A stretch of 64,000 nt of DNA from Geothrix sp. 21YS21S-4 (GTDB taxonomy: Bacteria > Acidobacteriota > Holophagae > Holophagales > Holophagaceae): assembly GCF_030845995.1 (NCBI RefSeq), contig NZ_CP132719.1:1178001-1242000 (forward strand), in the 5' to 3' direction. The notes beneath the pieces are model-generated. The model was not told the DNA's origin. It did not search any database and saw nothing but the letters and a program-made list of their open reading frames with translations. This document shows, piece by piece, positions 9,065 to 17,672 of the stretch. How positions within the stretch are numbered: the stretch's first letter is position 1; every line of letters begins with the position of its first letter. The position numbers and the translations under genes are program-made.

Positions 9065-10624
9065 TCAGCCCTTCTTCTTCCACGGCCTGGCGGGACGGTC
9101 CTCCCAGGTGCGGGTCTCGGGGCGCTTGGCCCAGGGTTTGGCGGGGGTGCGGGGCTTTTCGTCCAGCTCGCGGCGGGGCTTGAAGCTGCCGTCGGTGCGG
9201 GTCTTGGAGGGGGTTTCGCTGGCCCGGGCAGCGGCGCGCTCGGCGTAGGAGCGCTGGGGGCGGGGACCGCCCTCCTTGCGCTCGCGGGGCGAGTCGTAGC
9301 GGGGCTTGGCGGTCTTCCGCTCAGCGGGTTCGGCGGGAATGTCGAAGCCCGCGGATTGGTCCGCCTGGACGAGGCTCAGCAGGCCCGCCACCAGGTGCGC
9401 CGCGTCCACGTCCTGCAGCATCCGCGTCGCCTGGGTCAGGGTGGCCGCGCTGGGGGCGGCGGCGATGCGCTCGGCCAGACGCTGGCTCTGGGTCTCGCGG
9501 ATTTCCGCGGGCGTCGGGACGGGGCGCCAGTCCAGCGTCAGCCCGCCGCGGCGGCTCCACGCCAGGAGGATGCGGCTCTCCTTCCAGTTCACCAGGGCGA
9601 GGCTGCTGCCCTTGGCCCCGGCGCGGCCCGTGCGGCCGCTGCGGTGGATGTAGTTCTCCAGCTGGGTGGGGATGCCCACGTGGACCACCAGCGGCAGGCC
9701 GCCGATGTCCAGGCCGCGGGCGGCCACGTCGGTGGCCACGAGGTAGCGCAGCTTGCCGTCCTTGAACTGGCCGAGGATCCGGGTGCGGGTGGCCTGGGCC
9801 AGGTCGCCGTGGAGGAACGCCGCGGGCAGGCCCGACACCGTCAGCTCCTCGGCCACTTCTTCGCTCTGGGCCTTGGTCTTGGTGAAGATCAGCGCGGCGC
9901 TGGGCTCGTCCTTCAGGAGGAGATTCACCAGGGCGCGCACCTGGAGGTGATCGGGAGCCAGGACGGGCGTATGGGCGATGTCGGCGTGGACGGCCTGTTC
10001 GCCGGCTTCCGCCAACTGGATCTGCACCGGGTCCTTCAGGAACCGCTTCGCCAGCCGGGCGATGGGGGCGGGCAGGGTGGCCGAGAACAGGTAGGTCTGC
10101 GGGCCCGCGGGCACCTTGGCCAGGATGGTCTCCACGTCCTCCAGGAAGCCCATGTTCAGCATCTCGTCGCACTCGTCGAGGACGACCATGCGGACGCGGC
10201 TCAGGTCGAGGGTGCCGCGCTCCAGGTGATCCATCACGCGGCCGGGCGTTCCCACCACCACGGGCGAGCCCATGGACAGGGCCCGGAGCTGGGGCGTGTA
10301 GCTGACGCCGCCCACGAGGGAGGCGATGGGCAGCTTGGGCACGAGGCTGTGCAGCTCCGCGCCCACCTGCTGGGCCAGCTCGCGGGTGGGCGCGAGGATC
10401 AGGGCCTGGGTGTGGCGCTCGTCGGACAGGCGGTGGAGCAGGGGCAGGCCGAAGGCCAGGGTCTTGCCCGAGCCGGTGCGGCTCTGCACCAGCAGGTCGC
10501 GCCCTTCGAGGCCGGGCTGGAAGGTGCGGGCCTGGACGGGCATGGGGGTCTCGAAGCCGCGCTTGGCGAGGGCCGCCAACAAGGCTTCGCTGCAGCCGAG
10601 GGCTGCGAAGGTCTGGTCGTTCAC
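9065..10624 (-). CDS. DEAD-box family ATP-dependent RNA helicase (DECD variant)
   Basis: A 519-residue RNA helicase. Visible motifs: Q motif region (FETPMPVQARTFQP), Walker A SRTGSGKT, PTRELAQQ, motif II written DECD rather than DEAD, SAT, and HRSGRTGRAG. A C-terminal tail from about residue 400 is rich in Arg, Lys, Pro and Glu and is probably a flexible RNA-binding extension. The start is taken as GTG 10624, with GGGAGA upstream and homology beginning directly after; the open frame continues 44 codons further. RhlE/DbpA/CsdA-like roles in ribosome assembly or mRNA turnover are likely, but the subfamily is not resolved. Divergent from the thioesterase gene. Confidence 0.9.
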   Translation of the reverse strand: MNDQTFAALGCSEALLAALAKRGFETPMPVQARTFQPGLEGRDLLVQSRTGSGKTLAFGLPLLHRLSDERHTQALILAPTRELAQQVGAELHSLVPKLPIASLVGGVSYTPQLRALSMGSPVVVGTPGRVMDHLERGTLDLSRVRMVVLDECDEMLNMGFLEDVETILAKVPAGPQTYLFSATLPAPIARLAKRFLKDPVQIQLAEAGEQAVHADIAHTPVLAPDHLQVRALVNLLLKDEPSAALIFTKTKAQSEEVAEELTVSGLPAAFLHGDLAQATRTRILGQFKDGKLRYLVATDVAARGLDIGGLPLVVHVGIPTQLENYIHRSGRTGRAGAKGSSLALVNWKESRILLAWSRRGGLTLDWRPVPTPAEIRETQSQRLAERIAAAPSAATLTQATRMLQDVDAAHLVAGLLSLVQADQSAGFDIPAEPAERKTAKPRYDSPRERKEGGPRPQRSYAERAAARASETPSKTRTDGSFKPRRELDEKPRTPAKPWAKRPETRTWEDRPARPWKKKG

Positions 10625-10764
10625 GATGTCTCCCGGGGCTGTCCCGCGAGAGATGGCAGACAGCGCCAGTCGGGAAGGGCCCAAACAATTAGTCTCGCAC
10701 AGAAGCCCTTGAATTTCCAGGAAGAATCCTGCAAAGAGGACCCTGGATTGGGACATACTCCTCC

Positions 10765-11847
10765 ATGGCCCTCCCCGACGATCGCGTCCTCGCGCTGCCC
10801 CTGAGTTCCGACCCCTCTCTCCGGCGGCGCTTCATGCTCCTGGACGAGGATCTCCCGGCCAACGTCCGCTTCGGGCTGGTGCTCGAAGTGCTCGACAAGG
10901 TGGCGGAGGAATGCGCCCTGGATTTCGTGCGCCGCGTCCATCCCCAGGCGCGGGTGGTGACGGCGGCCATCGACAACATCTACGTCCGCAGCGCGGCGGA
11001 CGTCCACCGCGACCTGGTCTTCCGCGCCCGGGTCAACTTCGTGGGCCGCACCAGCCTGGAGGTGGGCATCCGCGTGGAGCATCCCGAGGGCGGCGGCCTG
11101 CCCGCGGTCCACATTGCGTCCTGCTACTTCACGATGGTGGCCCGCACCACCGCGGGCGCCGGGGCGGAAAGCGTGGTCCTCCCCGCTTTCGAGCCCGATG
11201 GGCCGTTGGGCGACCGCCGCTGGGAGCGCGCCATCGCCCGCCGGGAGGGCTACCGCAAGCAGTTGGACCAGGCCCTGGAGCCGCCCAGCCGCGAGGAATA
11301 CGGCCTGCTGGCGGCCCTCCACGCGGCCCAGGACCGGGCGGATTTCCGCGGGTTGGTGGCCCGGGACTGCGTCACCAGCGGATGGGAGCGCACCTATCCC
11401 GAGCACGAGAACGTCCCGAGCAAGATCTTCGGCGGCCACCTGATCCGCCAGGCCTACGAGCAGTCGGCCATCTGCGCGGAGCAGGTGGCGCCGCACCGCC
11501 CGGTGATCGTGGCGGTGAACCGCATCAACTTCGTCCAGCCCGTGCGGATGGGCGACAAGCTCCAGTTCCTGAGCCGGGCCGTGTATTCCGGCCGCACCAG
11601 CGTCTGCGTGGAGACGGACATCATCCGCGTCAGCCGGGACCGCTCCCAGACGCACCTGTCCAACAGCTGCGTGTTCACCTTCGCCAACGTGGACGACGAC
11701 CTGCGCCTCCAGCCCGTGCCGCCGATCCACCCCACCACCTACGCCGAGGACGCCCGCTACCTGGCGGCCCACCGCCGCCACGCCGCCCAGCGGACCTGGA
11801 AGGCGACGCGGGGACGAAGCGGTGGCGCGGAACCCGCGGAGCGTTAG
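10765..11847 (+). CDS. Acyl-CoA thioesterase with two hotdog domains
   Basis: A 360-residue protein holding two tandem hotdog folds of the acyl-CoA hydrolase (ACOT) class. The first contains DNIYVRSAADVHRDLVFRA and VNFVGRTSLEVGI; the second contains KIFGGHLIRQAYE and VNRINFVQPVRMGD followed by VYSGRTSVCVETD. The internal pairing of IRVE-like strands suggests a duplication. The double-hotdog organisation resembles ACOT9/10-type enzymes that hydrolyse acyl-CoA esters to free acid and CoA. It is the first of three closely spaced plus-strand genes with sixA and an alpha/beta hydrolase. No good ribosome binding site is seen before ATG 10765. Confidence 0.82.
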   Translation: MALPDDRVLALPLSSDPSLRRRFMLLDEDLPANVRFGLVLEVLDKVAEECALDFVRRVHPQARVVTAAIDNIYVRSAADVHRDLVFRARVNFVGRTSLEVGIRVEHPEGGGLPAVHIASCYFTMVARTTAGAGAESVVLPAFEPDGPLGDRRWERAIARREGYRKQLDQALEPPSREEYGLLAALHAAQDRADFRGLVARDCVTSGWERTYPEHENVPSKIFGGHLIRQAYEQSAICAEQVAPHRPVIVAVNRINFVQPVRMGDKLQFLSRAVYSGRTSVCVETDIIRVSRDRSQTHLSNSCVFTFANVDDDLRLQPVPPIHPTTYAEDARYLAAHRRHAAQRTWKATRGRSGGAEPAER

Positions 11848-11857
11848 ACTCGGACCC

Positions 11858-12331
11858 GTGACGACTCTGCTGATCATCCGCCATGGCATCGCCGAAGACC
11901 CGCAGCCCGACCAGCGGGATGGGGAGCGGGCCCTCACGCCCGAGGGCTGGACGAAGACCCGCGCCGCCATGAAGGGCCTGGTGGACCGGGGCCATGTCCC
12001 CACCCGCGGCTTCACCAGCCCCTACCGCCGCGCCGTGGAGACCATGGCGTGCCTCCAGGAGGCCGCGGGCGCCTTTCCCACGGAGACCACCCTCAACCTG
12101 CTGCCGCAGTCCTCGCCCGCCCAGGCCGACCTGTGGCTGCGCGGGCTGATGATCGAAGCGGGCGAGGGCGTTCTGGCGGTGGTCAGCCACCAGCCCTTCC
12201 TCAGCGAGTTGGTATTCCATCTCCTGGGCCGCAGCCTCGACATGAAGAAGGCCGGGGTGGTGGTGGCGAAGTGGGAAGAGGGCGGCTGGCAGTTCGAGCG
12301 GCAGTACCAGCCCTCGGAACTGCGGGACTGA
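11858..12331 (+). CDS. sixA: SixA-type phosphohistidine phosphatase
   Basis: Histidine phosphatase superfamily member of 157 residues with the phosphohistidine-forming RHG motif (LLIIRHGIAED) at the N-terminus, TSPYRRAVET in the middle and the second catalytic histidine in VVSHQPFLSE. SixA dephosphorylates phosphohistidine domains, for example in HPt or phosphotransferase proteins. Start GTG 11858 is chosen so that homology begins at once; an ATG at 11822 would overlap the thioesterase gene by 26 bp. The alpha/beta hydrolase gene starts 1 bp after its stop codon. Confidence 0.88.
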   Translation: MTTLLIIRHGIAEDPQPDQRDGERALTPEGWTKTRAAMKGLVDRGHVPTRGFTSPYRRAVETMACLQEAAGAFPTETTLNLLPQSSPAQADLWLRGLMIEAGEGVLAVVSHQPFLSELVFHLLGRSLDMKKAGVVVAKWEEGGWQFERQYQPSELRD

Positions 12332-12332
12332 C

Positions 12333-13166
12333 GTGCGGGCCCAGCCGACCTTCGTCCGGCTCGCGTCGGGGGTGAAGCTCCACTACCGCGTCCAGGGACC
12401 GCCGGGCGCGCCGTGGGTGGTGCTGCTCAACGGCCTCCTGTCGGACACCACCATGTGGGCCGGCGTCCTCCCCGGGCTGACGGATCGCTGCCGCGTGTTG
12501 ACCTTCGACAGCCGCGGCCAGGGCCGCTCCGACGCGCCGGAGGAAGGCCCCTATCCCACGGCCCTGCTGGCGACGGAGGCCTGGGAGTTGTTTCGGGCGC
12601 TGGAGGTGGACCGCCCCTGGTTGATGGGCCTCTCCAACGGCAGCGCCATCAGCCTGGAACTGCTCAGCGCCCATCCCGGCGCCTTCGCCGGGGCCGTCCT
12701 CACCAGCGCCCTGTCGCGCATCGACTTCGCCATGGGGCTGAAGGCCGAGCACTGGGCCCGCTGCCTGGAGGTGGGCGGGCCGCTGATGCAGTTCGACGCC
12801 GTCGCGCCCTTCCTGTGGGGCGATGCCTTCCTGGAGGCCCGGCACGGCGTGCTGCGGGCCTACCACCAGGTGGTCACCGGCGCCGGGAAGCCCCTCCACG
12901 GCAACCTCCATCAGATCCGCGGGATCCTGGGCTGGGACATCCGGGATCGGTTGGGCGCTATGGATGCGCCGACGCTGCTGTTGTGCGGCGCCGAGGACCT
13001 GCTGACGCCGCCGTGGAAGTGCCTGGAGACCGCCCGCCTGATCGCCGGCAGCCGGTTCGAGACGGTGCCCGGCATCGGCCACGCCTACCCCGTGGAGGAC
13101 CCCAAGGGGTTCGCGGCCAGGGTTAAGCAGTTCATGGAGAAATCCGACGCGAGGTTTGGACAATAG
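12333..13166 (+). CDS. Alpha/beta hydrolase
   Basis: A 277-residue alpha/beta hydrolase with oxyanion region VLLNGLLSD, FDSRGQGRSDAP, a nucleophile elbow GLSNGS (Ser about 96) and the catalytic His in GIGHAYPVED. It looks like the 3-oxoadipate enol-lactonase/esterase branch, but substrate cannot be assigned. GTG start at 12333, 1 bp after the sixA stop, so the genes are co-transcribed and probably translationally coupled. The nucleophile GxSxG has Asn at the fourth position (GLSNGS). Confidence 0.8.
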   Translation: MRAQPTFVRLASGVKLHYRVQGPPGAPWVVLLNGLLSDTTMWAGVLPGLTDRCRVLTFDSRGQGRSDAPEEGPYPTALLATEAWELFRALEVDRPWLMGLSNGSAISLELLSAHPGAFAGAVLTSALSRIDFAMGLKAEHWARCLEVGGPLMQFDAVAPFLWGDAFLEARHGVLRAYHQVVTGAGKPLHGNLHQIRGILGWDIRDRLGAMDAPTLLLCGAEDLLTPPWKCLETARLIAGSRFETVPGIGHAYPVEDPKGFAARVKQFMEKSDARFGQ

Positions 13167-13232
13167 GGGAATCTGGCCTACCATACAGCCTTCCCCGAGC
13201 CACTTCCGACTCGCCCTGCCCCCAGGTGACCT

Positions 13233-14525
13233 ATGGCCACCCCTTCTCAGTCCCCGGTCGTCCTGAGCCTGCAAGAGCTCAAGGAACTCTCCATCGGCAA
13301 GCTCGCCGACCTGGCAAAGGGCCTGGAGATCGACAACCCGCTGTCCATGCGGAAGCAGGAACTGGTGTTCCGGGTGCTCCAGGCGCAGGCGGAGCGCGAG
13401 GGCCAGTTCTTCGCGGAGGGCGTGCTGGAGGTGCTGCCCGAGGGCTTCGGCTTCCTGCGGAGCCCCGACCAGAACTACCTCGCCGGGCCCGAGGACATCT
13501 ACGTCTCCCCCAGCCAGATCCGCAAGTTCAACCTCCGCACCGGCGACACGCTGTCCGGCATGATCCGCGCGCCGAAGGAGGGCGAGAAGTTCTTCGCCAT
13601 GCTACGGGTGGACGCCGTCAACTTCGATCCCCCGACGGTGGCGAAGGACCGCGCCCACTTCGACGACCTGGTGCCCCTCTATCCCAAGCACCACCTCCGC
13701 ATGGAGCGCGACGCCCAGGAGCTGAGCACCCGCGTCATGGACCTGATGACGCCCCTGGGCAAGGGCCAGCGCGCCCTGATCGTGGCGCCGCCGCGCACGG
13801 GCAAGACCGTGCTCCTCCAGAACATCGCCAACTCCATCACCGCCAACCATCCCGAAGTCTTCCTCATCGTCCTGCTCATCGACGAGCGGCCCGAGGAAGT
13901 CACGGACATGGAGCGCGGCGTGAAGGGCGAGGTGGTCTCCAGCACCTTCGACGAGCCCGCCACCCGCCACGTCCAGGTGGCCGAAATGGTCATCGAGAAG
14001 GCCAAGCGCCTGGTCGAGCACAAGAAGGACGTGGTGATCCTGCTGGATTCCATCACGCGCCTGGCCCGGGCCTACAACACCGTGGTCCCCCCCAGCGGCA
14101 AGGTGCTGTCCGGCGGCGTGGACAGCAACGCCCTCCAGCGCCCCAAGCGGTTCTTCGGCGCCGCGCGGAACATCGAAGCCGGCGGCAGCCTCACCATCAT
14201 CGCCACCGCCCTCATCGAGACCGGCAGCCGCATGGACGACGTGATCTTCGAGGAGTTCAAGGGCACCGGCAACAGCGAGATCGTCCTGGACCGCAAGCTC
14301 AGCGACAAGCGCATTTTCCCCGCCATGGACATCCAGAAGTCCGGCACCCGCAAGGAAGACCTGCTCATCGAACCCGCCAAGCTCGCCAAGATCTGGGTCC
14401 TCCGCAAAATCCTCAGCGCCAGCGGCCCCAGCGAAAGCATGGAGCTCCTCGTGGATCGCCTGGGTAAGGCCAAGACCAACGATGAGTTCCTGGCGAACTT
14501 GCAGGAGCCGACGCCGCGGCGGTGA
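13233..14525 (+). CDS. rho: Transcription termination factor Rho
   Basis: Hexameric RNA helicase that releases RNA polymerase at Rho-dependent terminators. The 430-residue protein has the N-terminal Rho_N helical domain ([18 protein letters not shown]), an OB-fold RNA-binding domain ([21 protein letters not shown]), Walker A PPRTGKT (Lys about 191), Walker B ([16 protein letters not shown]) and the Q/R loops ([20 protein letters not shown]). Length is close to the E. coli protein, with none of the long N-terminal insertion found in some phyla. A short leader separates it from the hydrolase gene. It is the last normal-composition gene before the AT-rich island. Confidence 0.97.
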   Translation: MATPSQSPVVLSLQELKELSIGKLADLAKGLEIDNPLSMRKQELVFRVLQAQAEREGQFFAEGVLEVLPEGFGFLRSPDQNYLAGPEDIYVSPSQIRKFNLRTGDTLSGMIRAPKEGEKFFAMLRVDAVNFDPPTVAKDRAHFDDLVPLYPKHHLRMERDAQELSTRVMDLMTPLGKGQRALIVAPPRTGKTVLLQNIANSITANHPEVFLIVLLIDERPEEVTDMERGVKGEVVSSTFDEPATRHVQVAEMVIEKAKRLVEHKKDVVILLDSITRLARAYNTVVPPSGKVLSGGVDSNALQRPKRFFGAARNIEAGGSLTIIATALIETGSRMDDVIFEEFKGTGNSEIVLDRKLSDKRIFPAMDIQKSGTRKEDLLIEPAKLAKIWVLRKILSASGPSESMELLVDRLGKAKTNDEFLANLQEPTPRR

Positions 14526-14938
14526 GGGTAGGGTCCGTGCGGATAGGGGTGTTGTAGGGGGGTTGGTTCGAGAGGCTGAGCCTTGGATCAGGAGGGCTAG
14601 GCCATTAGAGCGGGAGCTTTAACTTCTTTCATGCAGAGGGAAGCAAAGCCTAAGGCCCTATTCGGGAATCGGCGGAGAGCCCTTCCGGCTCCAGAGCATC
14701 TCCCGCTCTCTGTCTATGTCCGAATCCGTGAGATTTCTCCGGGTGCTGAAGTAGAATCGATCATCCTCCCCTCCTTTTTCGGTCTGCCAAATTAGACGTC
14801 ATCAGTCTCACGGCTCTTCAACATTTAGGCCCTCCTTGCATTCCTTCCGTTCTCTCTCAACATCTCACTATCCCGGTTTCGCTCAGTGCCCGGTACAGGC
14901 GGTGTCGATTAACTCCATTCATCAGGCGACTCAATCCT
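14526..14938. other. Intergenic, left flank of AT-rich island, with overlapping small open frames
   Basis: No recognised gene. Composition falls from GC-rich to AT-rich along this stretch. Two overlapping small frames are open: a plus-strand frame from ATG 14631 to 14795 (54 aa, weak upstream GGGAGC) and a minus-strand frame 14798-14658 (46 residues, no start codon, hydrophilic, ending in SPPIPE). Either may be a remnant of a gene cut by the island insertion. The motif CCTTCCGTTCTCTC at 14843 recurs ahead of the second island gene. Confidence 0.5.
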
Positions 14939-15478
14939 ATGAATAACTTACTAACAACTATTATTACAAGTTCTCTTGTTGCTACTATTACGGGTGCGAT
15001 AATTAATGGATATATTGAAGATCGAAAATCAAAACAATCCGTTAGATTTGAGGCCCTCGCGATTGCTGTTGCTCTCGAGGGATATGCTATTATCTGCGCC
15101 AATAAAATTTCAGCCCACAATACCGCAGTCACATCAGAAGGAGCGGCCAGTTTATTGTTGAGAAGTGTACCAAAGTTTCCGCAATTCTCTGGAGTGATTA
15201 GATTTTTTGGTCCTCGGAAGATGTCATTAGCTAATAGAATAATGATGTTTTCTCAGGAAGTATATCAGGCAAATCAGAGTGTGGCATTTTGGTGGGAGGT
15301 AGTTGGTGATTTAGAGGCAATGTACCAAGAAGCAAAAATTCAAGGTGCTAAAATGGGCTTGCAAAGTCTTGATCTTGCCCGCGATATTCGAGAGGAATTT
15401 AAATTACCCCATCGGATCCTTATTTTTGGTGACTATGACATTCGCCAACTCCTTAAAGAGCAAAACCGTATGGTCTAA
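14939..15478 (+). CDS. Membrane-anchored hypothetical protein in AT-rich island
   Basis: A 179-residue protein with one N-terminal hydrophobic segment (about residues 4-24, TTIITSSLVATITGAII) and a mainly helical cytoplasmic part containing RFEALAIAVALEGYAIICA and a C-terminal amphipathic region. It resembles an orphan family of single-pass hypothetical proteins, from memory of sequence flavour only; no function is known. Codon use is strongly AT-biased compared with every flanking gene, which indicates recent acquisition. No clear Shine-Dalgarno precedes ATG 14939. The second island gene follows after 125 bp on the same strand. Confidence 0.7.
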   Translation: MNNLLTTIITSSLVATITGAIINGYIEDRKSKQSVRFEALAIAVALEGYAIICANKISAHNTAVTSEGAASLLLRSVPKFPQFSGVIRFFGPRKMSLANRIMMFSQEVYQANQSVAFWWEVVGDLEAMYQEAKIQGAKMGLQSLDLARDIREEFKLPHRILIFGDYDIRQLLKEQNRMV

Positions 15479-15603
15479 GCTATGTTCCAGAACTGCCTAT
15501 CCTTCCGTTCTCTCAATTTCTCATTTTCTGATTTCCATTGGTCATCTGTGGGCACCGGCGCCAGTTAGCTTCCATTGATAGACTCCTCCTAATAGGAGAA
15601 CAC

Positions 15604-16134
15604 ATGAAAAAAATTATATCAGCAGCAATTGGTGGAATATTGTCATTTATGTTATTCCTATCTCTTGCTATATTGATAGACTTCCTATTTTTTGATAACA
15701 TTAATCGCGCAGGACCTGGGTTCATTCAAGTTGCGACATATGCGGTATTAGGGGGGGTAATCACTGCGACTTCAGGGGCATATCGCAACCCGGAGCCCAT
15801 ATTTCGAGTTATATACTTTTTTAGAAAATTATTTTCCCTAAGCCAGCTTACTACTGGTCTTAAAAGAACAATGTTTTTAGTGTTAATTATGGGTATAAGT
15901 CTTTGGGGACTCAATATTGGCACTTATTATATCAACCATTGGAATGATTTTTATGGATTCTTTGAGCTTGTGCCTTTTAATTATGGGAAAGATTACACGT
16001 TATATTGGTTTTTCTTTTGGCTGAGTATGGTATTGATTGTTGCGGGAATTGCTGGTTCATTTCTCTACGATGCAACCATCGGTCATGTGATCGCTTGGAT
16101 TAGAAATGGAAATAAAAGTGATTCTAATCTTTAG
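15604..16134 (+). CDS. Four-TM hypothetical membrane protein in AT-rich island
   Basis: A 176-residue inner-membrane protein with four predicted spanning segments (about residues 5-30, 43-60, 95-116 and 139-163). The first begins right after MKK and the fourth is WFFFWLSMVLIVAGIAGSFL. The start ATG 15604 has a good AGGAGA site 6 nt upstream; the frame opens 22 codons earlier. It shares with the preceding gene an AT-rich composition and a common leader motif CCTTCCGTTCTCTC about 100 bp before the start. No family is recognised. Likely a partner of the single-pass protein encoded upstream; role unknown. Confidence 0.7.
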   Translation: MKKIISAAIGGILSFMLFLSLAILIDFLFFDNINRAGPGFIQVATYAVLGGVITATSGAYRNPEPIFRVIYFFRKLFSLSQLTTGLKRTMFLVLIMGISLWGLNIGTYYINHWNDFYGFFELVPFNYGKDYTLYWFFFWLSMVLIVAGIAGSFLYDATIGHVIAWIRNGNKSDSNL

Positions 16135-16564
16135 CTCAATAAGTCATTGGGGAGGATCTAAGAACTAAGTAGCGGCATTAGGGAGAAAGGGTCGCATCGG
16201 AAAGAGGGATCAGAAGATGAGTAATGCTTGAAGCCCCCTCAATACCTGTAACGCTTCCAGGGAGAAAAGCCATTCGCCTTGCTTAGAACGTTCCTAGCAC
16301 ATGCCATCAATACAATAGATAGTCTCATAACTTACAACCAAAAATTGACGTTTGTATCCCAACCACAACAATCGTGGGAAGTGTCGAGATTGCGCGCTAA
16401 GATTGCGCGCTAAGCGGAGCAAATTCGTTCTCTTCGCAAACAGCCGGAGACCTACTAGCACTGTGAGTATTGGTCACCTCCACAGTCTACTCTTTATTCA
16501 ACGCTTTGCTTTAGAGCTTTGCCACTCCCTCGGCTAAACTGAAAGGTCATCCGGAAGCCCGCCC
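16135..16564. other. Intergenic, right flank of AT-rich island
   Basis: No gene is supported. A 13-bp sequence, GATTGCGCGCTAA, is directly duplicated in tandem at 16388-16413. A 61-codon plus frame at 16352-16537 is open but has no ribosome site and a random-looking composition. The GC content returns to normal at the start of the dihydrouridine synthase gene. No integrase, attachment site or tRNA was recognised. Confidence 0.5.
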
Positions 16565-17548
16565 GTGACCTTTCCCCACACCCCTTTCCACATCGGTCCC
16601 GTCGAGGTGCCCAACCGCCTCGTGATGGCGCCGCTGCACGAGATCACGGACCAGCCGTTCCGGCGGTTCATCCGCGAGATCGGGGGGGTGGGGCTGACGG
16701 TGTCGGAGATGATCAGCAGCGAGGCGCTGATCCGGCATGCGGTGAAGGCGGAGCGGATGATGGCGGGGACGGAGGAGCGGCCGCTGTCTATGCAGATCTC
16801 CGGGGGGCGGCCGGAGGCGCTGGCGGAGGGGGCGCAGCTGTGCGAGGCGGCGGGGGCGGACCTGGTGGACCTGAACATGGGGTGCCCGGCGAGCAACGTC
16901 ACCAAGGGCGGGGCGGGGTCGGCGCTGCTGAAGGACATCCGGCTGGCGGAGCGTTGCGTCACGGCGATGGTGAAGGCCGTGAAGGTGCCGGTGACGGTGA
17001 AGATGCGCGCCGGCTGGGACGCATCCCAGAAGGACCGGGGCGAGTTCCTGGACTTCCTGCGGATGTTCGACGCGGCGGGCGTGAAGGCCCTGGCCATCCA
17101 CCCGCGCACCCGCGCCCAGCAGTACGAGGGTCACGCCGACTGGAGCATCATCGCCCGCGCGGTGGAGGCCGGCACGTCGTATCCCATCCTCGGAAACGGC
17201 GACGTGAACGCGCGGGAGGACGCCTTCCGCATGGTGGAAGAGACGGGCTGCGCGGCGGTGATGATCGGCCGCGGCGCCCTCTACAACCCCTTCCTGTTTC
17301 GGCAGATCCTGGAGCCGGAGCTGGGAGTGACCACCGAGATGCGGATCGATGCCACGCTACGGCTGTTCCGGATCCTGCTGGATCTGCTGGAGCCGCGCGA
17401 GGCCCTGCACAAGATCAAGAAGATCGGCGCCTGGTTCACCAAGGGCGTGCCGGGCGGCCACGGGTTCCGCCAGAACCTGCACGCCGCGGGCGATCCGCAG
17501 GCGCTGATGGCGGCCATCGACGCCCTGCGCCATGCGGGCGCGGCCTGA
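16565..17548 (+). CDS. tRNA-dihydrouridine synthase
   Basis: FMN enzyme reducing specific uridines in tRNA D-loops with NADPH. The 327-residue protein carries VMAPLHEITDQPFRR at the start, the catalytic-cysteine motif NMGCPASNVTKGGAGSAL, VKMRAGWD, HPRTRAQQYEGHADW, GNGDVN and IGRGALYNP, all typical of DusB-like enzymes. Starts with GTG at 16565, directly at the right edge of the AT-rich island, so its own promoter may have been supplied by or disturbed by the island. Converges with the CDF transporter gene across a CACCAAG palindrome. Confidence 0.93.
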   Translation: MTFPHTPFHIGPVEVPNRLVMAPLHEITDQPFRRFIREIGGVGLTVSEMISSEALIRHAVKAERMMAGTEERPLSMQISGGRPEALAEGAQLCEAAGADLVDLNMGCPASNVTKGGAGSALLKDIRLAERCVTAMVKAVKVPVTVKMRAGWDASQKDRGEFLDFLRMFDAAGVKALAIHPRTRAQQYEGHADWSIIARAVEAGTSYPILGNGDVNAREDAFRMVEETGCAAVMIGRGALYNPFLFRQILEPELGVTTEMRIDATLRLFRILLDLLEPREALHKIKKIGAWFTKGVPGGHGFRQNLHAAGDPQALMAAIDALRHAGAA

Positions 17549-17576
17549 TACCTAGACGACCAGGGCCTAAGGTTTT

Positions 17577-17672
17577 CTTTTCACCACCAAGACACCAAGA
17601 CACCAAGAAAAGCTCTACCACTGGGTATGCAGTTCTTGGTGCCCTTTGCGTCTTGGTGGTGATCTTTTCTTT
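17577..17672. repeat. Palindromic CACCAAG-family element, copy 2 (convergent gap)
   Basis: CACCACCAAGACACCAAG (17582-17599), with a further CACCAAG, pairs with CTTGGTGCCC...CTTGGTGGTGA (17635-17662) around a loop of about 30 nt; TTTTCTTTTC and GATCTTTTCTTTC flank the two sides. It lies between the convergent dihydrouridine synthase and CDF genes. A-rich and T-rich tails on both sides would allow termination in both directions. Confidence 0.85.

Noticed and set aside
10765-12331. Functional link between the thioesterase and SixA genes
   Set aside because: They are close on one strand, but spacing alone does not show a shared pathway, and the families have no known partnership.
14526-14640. 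tRNA-like GGTTCGAGAGG sequence after rho
   Set aside because: Only a T-loop-like string is present; no acceptor or anticodon stem can be folded around it. No tRNA was found elsewhere in the gaps either.
14843-16134. Integron cassette array with attC sites in the AT-rich island
   Set aside because: Two AT-rich single genes with a shared leader suggested cassettes, but no GTTRRRY/RYYYAAC core-site pair, no folded attC and no integrase were found.
16352-16537. 61-codon open frame right of the island genes
   Set aside because: No ribosome site, no recognisable composition, and it runs through the 13-bp duplication; likely chance.
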